From assembly GCA_005281725.1 (NCBI GenBank), contig SSBO01000092.1, positions 1 to 12,968 on the forward strand: a DNA stretch of 12,968 bases, read 5' to 3'. Source of the DNA: Wuchereria bancrofti. Its lineage: Eukaryota; Nematoda; Chromadorea; Rhabditida; Onchocercidae. Positions 10,898 through 12,968 of this stretch are shown here, piece by piece; within the stretch, counting starts at the first letter, position 1; each line of letters begins with the position of its first letter. A program made the translations under genes and the position numbers. Under the pieces are notes generated by a model, which searched no databases, had not been told where the DNA came from, and worked only from the letters and a program-made list of their open reading frames with translations.

Positions 10898-12968
10898 GTA
10901 ACATGATTGAACTCAGTCAGGAATTTGTTTACTCATCTTCCATAAGCATTCCAGTGTTTCATGGTTGGGAAGTATGGTAAACGATCATTGGAGTTCTGCT
11001 ATACAAATTGCAGGTATTAATATTGTGGAGTACGGCGATGATATTTTAAAGGTTTCTTTTATCTTATAGATTTAAAAATTTCCAGGCTGTTTTACTTACA
11101 CTAATAGCTCGCATATTTTTCGGTTCATGTCTTGTCGCCTGTCTTACTTTTTCCGTAAGTGGTTGTGCTGAACGTCACTTATTTTCCCGTAACAGATAGT
11201 GGGTTGTTTCAGATTTCATCCTTGACTACTTATTTGGTGGTCATACAACAAAACTTCGTGTAAAGCGACTTAATTGGTAAGGCTTAATTAACTAAGTTAT
11301 TCGAATTAAACTTGAATGACTTTTTTTAAATTTAAATGTGTAGATGCGCATTATAACCAGAATATTTCAGCTCTCCGAAAAACGGGTTTTACTTCTTGCT
11401 AATCATTTGGGTCTTGCTGACCATTTCGTGATTATGCATTACGAAACAAAGAAACTGTTCTTGAAAAGGTGCACATCTTCAGTTGAAGTATTTTTAATAC
11501 TGTTTTTACATTATTAATCTATTTTCCCCATAAAAAATTGTGTTAGTCAGAAATTCAAAGAAATTAAATTCTTGAAAAATGTCAGGTTGTCGTTTTGTTA
11601 TCGTTCGAATTATTTGGGTTATATACAATATATGGAAAATGACACCACTGGGTGCGATGTGATGATCCACGGCAATTACTTTGTTGACGGTGATGCTGCA
11701 AAACGAGACCAAATGATAGAAGATTTCAAAACACATTTGAAAAAGAATTATTGGAAATATGACCATCGATGGATTATTATGTACCCGGAAGGTAATAACA
11801 TTACGTTTCACTTCTTGATAGCCTTTTTACTCTTATTTAGTTTAGCAAAAAATTTTCGCTAATTTAGCAGAAAATTTGTGGCATGACCGATTTATCGATC
11901 TTGATCAGTGAATTGAATCCGGTCGACACAATGGATAACCATTGAATAAGGCTTCTATTTTTAAGTAAAAGTTATCAGTTTTAATTCCAGGAGCAAGACT
12001 ATATCGGATCAAAGAAAGTGATGCACGACACGCAGCTTGTGAAGGTTACAAGACATTGTGCATTATCACCTGCTCATGCTACAATCGAAACAACAACTAC
12101 TAATTATGGCAACTTCATGAAATCGGACTAAATAACAGTTCTTTTTCGGAATCATACTTCAGCAACGGTTGAGGTTACCAACGATTCATTGGAATACGTT
12201 ATCAGTTTTAATTCCAGGAGCACCTTGAGACATCAGAACGGCGATGTACCCAGTATCGGTAACTAGTTAGGTTATTCGGAGAATTGAATTCCAAATGTTG
12301 CTGTTCACTATAAAGTAATTTTGTTTATTGCATCATGCGCGCACTCTCTTTAACTTCAGTTTTAATTTTTTTCAAACTTCCATGTAAATCGAATATAAAT
12401 TATTTAACTTCTTCATATGGAGTGTAGATACCTTTATTTGCTATTTAAATAGTCGAAGAAAAATGGGATCTAATTTAGTAAAATATCCAATTCTTTAATA
12501 TATTCGATTGACATTCCTTGCAGATTTCAATTATAGATATGGTAACTGAAGAACGTAGTGTTTCACACGCACTCAATGAATTTTCATAATGAATTTTCAT
12601 AATGTTTAAATCAGGCAATTATCTTTAATTTATTAACTTCTGGTGCTTGAAATATATTCAGCTGCGGATTTATCGAATAAGGACTGAGTGGAAAGACGAA
12701 AATATGCTAAGACATTGGTTGTATGACATCTATGAAAAAAAGGTAAATTAAGTTCACTTCCACGAACAAAAGAAAATTTTAATTGGGAATTCCTTCATAT
12801 ATGTTACCTCTTTTATTTTCCTCAAGAACACTTACAGTTTTATCTTCTCTGAAATATCTTTTTTAAGGAATTGCTGGAAAAAAATTGTCAGAGTGGCATA
12901 TTTCCGATGGATTCACAGCACCATCCTAAGATTGTGCGTACTTCAATATCCAATTGTTTATTTGCTGA
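10745..12968 (+). CDS. LPGAT1: LPGAT1-like lysophospholipid acyltransferase, multi-exon, partial
   Basis: This family moves acyl groups from acyl-CoA to lysophospholipids in the endoplasmic reticulum membrane. Exons: 10745-10897, 10947-11051, 11371-11468, 11586-11791, 11991-about 12130, (about 12524-12541?), 12662-12742 and 12868 to the window end. The order matches human LPGAT1: hydrophobic N-terminus, EYGDDIL, NHLGLAD (HX4D), IHGNYFVDGD, MYPEG and the Acyltransf_C segment LRHWLYDIYEKKELL...GIFP. It is closer to LPGAT1 than to LCLAT1 because of the spacing of the block before HGNYF and the WLY-x-x-Y-x-EK-x-LL tail. Breaks are inferred in the fourth and fifth exons, and the exon before 12662 (the family's IAYP region) is mostly missing, so a decaying copy is possible. 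Confidence 0.8.
10947..11051 (+). CDS. LPGAT1: Acyltransferase exon 2, EYGDDIL block
   Basis: Reads WLGSMVNDHWSSAIQIAGIN, then IVEYGDDILK, lining up with WLLGMVASWGW...GYTVMEWGEDIKA of human LPGAT1. Donor AAG|GTTTCT is in phase 0. The left boundary is uncertain: an acceptor at CCATAAG (exon from 10947) keeps phase with exon 1 and gives a 49-base intron. The better-looking CATTCCAG eight bases on would break the phase. Confidence 0.75.
11052..11370 (+). other. 319-nt intron holding two exon-like blocks
   Basis: The flanking exons join in phase 0 and leave no gap against the family, so this should be an intron. Yet it contains two blocks with both splice signals: about 11086-11154 (acceptor ATTTCCAG, donor TCC|GTAAGT) and about 11213-11277 (acceptor TTGTTTCAG, donor TTG|GTAAGG). 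In phase-compatible frames they are open and the second reads FILDYLFGGHTTKLRVKRLN. I recognise no family. They may be alternative exons or remnants of a nested gene. Confidence 0.35.
11371..11468 (+). CDS. LPGAT1: Acyltransferase exon 3, HX4D catalytic motif
   Basis: Thirty-two codons plus two bases, open throughout: LSEKRVLLLANHLGLADHF, then VIMHYETKKLFLKR. NHLGLAD is the HX4D motif whose His acts as general base with the Asp in glycerophospholipid acyltransferases, and it sits exactly as NHQATGD does in human LPGAT1. Acceptor ATATTTCAG and donor AAAAG|GTGCAC; exit phase 2. Confidence 0.85.
11586..11791 (+). CDS. LPGAT1: Acyltransferase exon 4, HGNYF and PEG motifs, two frame changes
   Basis: The exon opens after AATGTCAG. 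In the phase set by exon 3 it is open to the donor (CCGGAAG|GTAATA). However, the family-like residues at the left (RIIWVIYNIWKMTPLG, compare MMWLMDHIFKYTNFG) are in a different frame, from about 11588 to 11665. The phase-consistent frame becomes family-like only from VMIHGNYFVDGD onward, then DHRWIIMYPEG. So two opposite frame changes, near the exon start and near 11662, cancel out. The PEG motif, part of the acyltransferase active site, is intact. Confidence 0.75.
11792..11990 (+). other. LPGAT1: Intron 4 of the acyltransferase
   Basis: A 199-base intron from GTAATA to TTTTAATTCCAG. It interrupts the codon after PEG in phase 1, and the next exon (GA|GCA) completes a Gly, as in PEGG of human LPGAT1. 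No other feature was seen inside it. Its last 20 bases are part of a 25-bp direct repeat. Confidence 0.65.
11971..12222 (+). repeat. 25-bp perfect direct repeat duplicating a splice acceptor
   Basis: Bases 11971-11995 and 12198-12222 are identical (starting GTTATCAGTTTTAATT); bases outside differ. The repeat holds the 3' end of intron 4 with its CCAG acceptor and the first five bases of exon 5. The second copy is followed 36 bases later by a donor-like CG|GTAACT, giving a potential 41-base exon at 12218-12258. In the required phase that exon meets a stop almost at once. Confidence 0.9.
11991..12130 (+). CDS. LPGAT1: Acyltransferase exon 5, after PEG, one frame change
   Basis: Completing the PEG-G junction, the frame reads GARLYRIKESDARHAACEGY, which resembles the R-L-x-x-x-x-E-x-x-x-x-x-A segment after PEG in this family. 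From about 12054 the likely continuation (HCALSPAHAT, compare NVTLPRSGAT of human LPGAT1) is in another frame and runs to a stop near 12130. One inserted or two missing bases near 12050 would explain it. No clear donor marks the right end. Confidence 0.55.
12131..12661. other. Stretch where the next acyltransferase exon is expected
   Basis: Human LPGAT1 has a stretch ending IIDTTIAYP...HVHYRIF here. Only a short block at 12524-12541 (acceptor CCTTGCAG, reading ISIIDM, then G|GTAACT) resembles its IIDTT. A 13-bp unit (AATGAATTTTCAT) is tandemly repeated at 12576-12601. The remainder is AT-rich without recognisable coding sequence. Confidence 0.35.
12662..12742 (+). CDS. LPGAT1: Acyltransferase exon, Acyltransf_C region
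   Basis: Twenty-seven codons, phase 0 at both ends, undamaged: LRIYRIRTEWKDENML, then RHWLYDIYEKK. It matches HYRIFPIKDVPLETDDLTTWLYQRFVEKE of human LPGAT1, part of the C-terminal domain that follows the acyltransferase core. Acceptor ATATTCAG and donor AAG|GTAAAT are clean, and the next exon continues in frame. Confidence 0.85.
12868..12968 (+). CDS. LPGAT1: Acyltransferase exon, continues past the window
   Basis: After TTTTTTAAG the frame reads ELLEKNCQSGIFPMDSQHH and on to the window edge without a stop, matching EDLLSHFYETGAFPPSKGH... of human LPGAT1. A GTGCGT at 12934 could be a donor, but the residues beyond it (RTSISNCLF, compare SREMTLSNLWIF) still look homologous, so the exon probably continues. 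The intron before it (12743-12867) is 125 bases. Confidence 0.85.

Overview
This window looks like invertebrate nuclear DNA, most likely from a nematode. It is AT-rich, has short introns (several of about 50-180 nt) with TTTCAG-type acceptors and GTAAG-type donors, and carries a BEL/Pao-type LTR retrotransposon. All recognisable coding sequence is on the + strand. The species call is inference: nothing here, such as a spliced leader or rRNA, fixes it.

Layout. (1) 1-1533: the 3' part of a BEL/Pao retrotransposon. It holds the integrase zinc-binding region, the integrase core with D, D and E in place, an Asp-rich tract, the basic C-terminal region and a polypurine tract. At least two frame breaks mark it as a decayed copy. 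(2) 1534-2699: AT-rich, probably starting with the element's 3' LTR. (3) 2700-2973: the last exon of an SLC17-family (sialin/VGLUT-type) anion transporter, read in three successive frames. (4) About 3840-4300: what looks like the 3' end of an unrelated LTR followed by a tRNA-Lys-type primer-binding site and a GC-richer leader. (5) 5532-9986: broken pieces of a cytosolic-type aspartate aminotransferase (GOT1). Exons covering roughly human residues 60-220 lie in order at 5532-7004, possible C-terminal exons lie at 8142-8375, and the exon with the catalytic lysine lies out of order at 9842-9986. (6) 10745-12968: an LPGAT1-like lysophospholipid acyltransferase with a membrane-anchored N-terminus, HX4D motif, PEG motif and Acyltransf_C region. 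It runs off the right edge.

The most unusual feature is a 77-bp near-perfect direct repeat (6928-7004 and 9810-9886). It contains an intron 3' end plus the first 15 codons of the GOT1 exon that carries the PLP-binding Asp and Tyr. The upstream copy stops there and loses the catalytic Lys. The downstream copy continues with the right codons. Two smaller duplications (25 bp in LPGAT1, 17 bp in GOT1) also copy a splice acceptor with the start of its exon.

Three unrelated host genes all show small frame breaks, most of them equivalent to one missing base. Either this is a tract of decaying genes or the assembly carries many indel errors. The sequence alone cannot settle this. If the genes are real, an SLC17 transporter next to an aminotransferase that makes glutamate is a metabolically suggestive neighbourhood.
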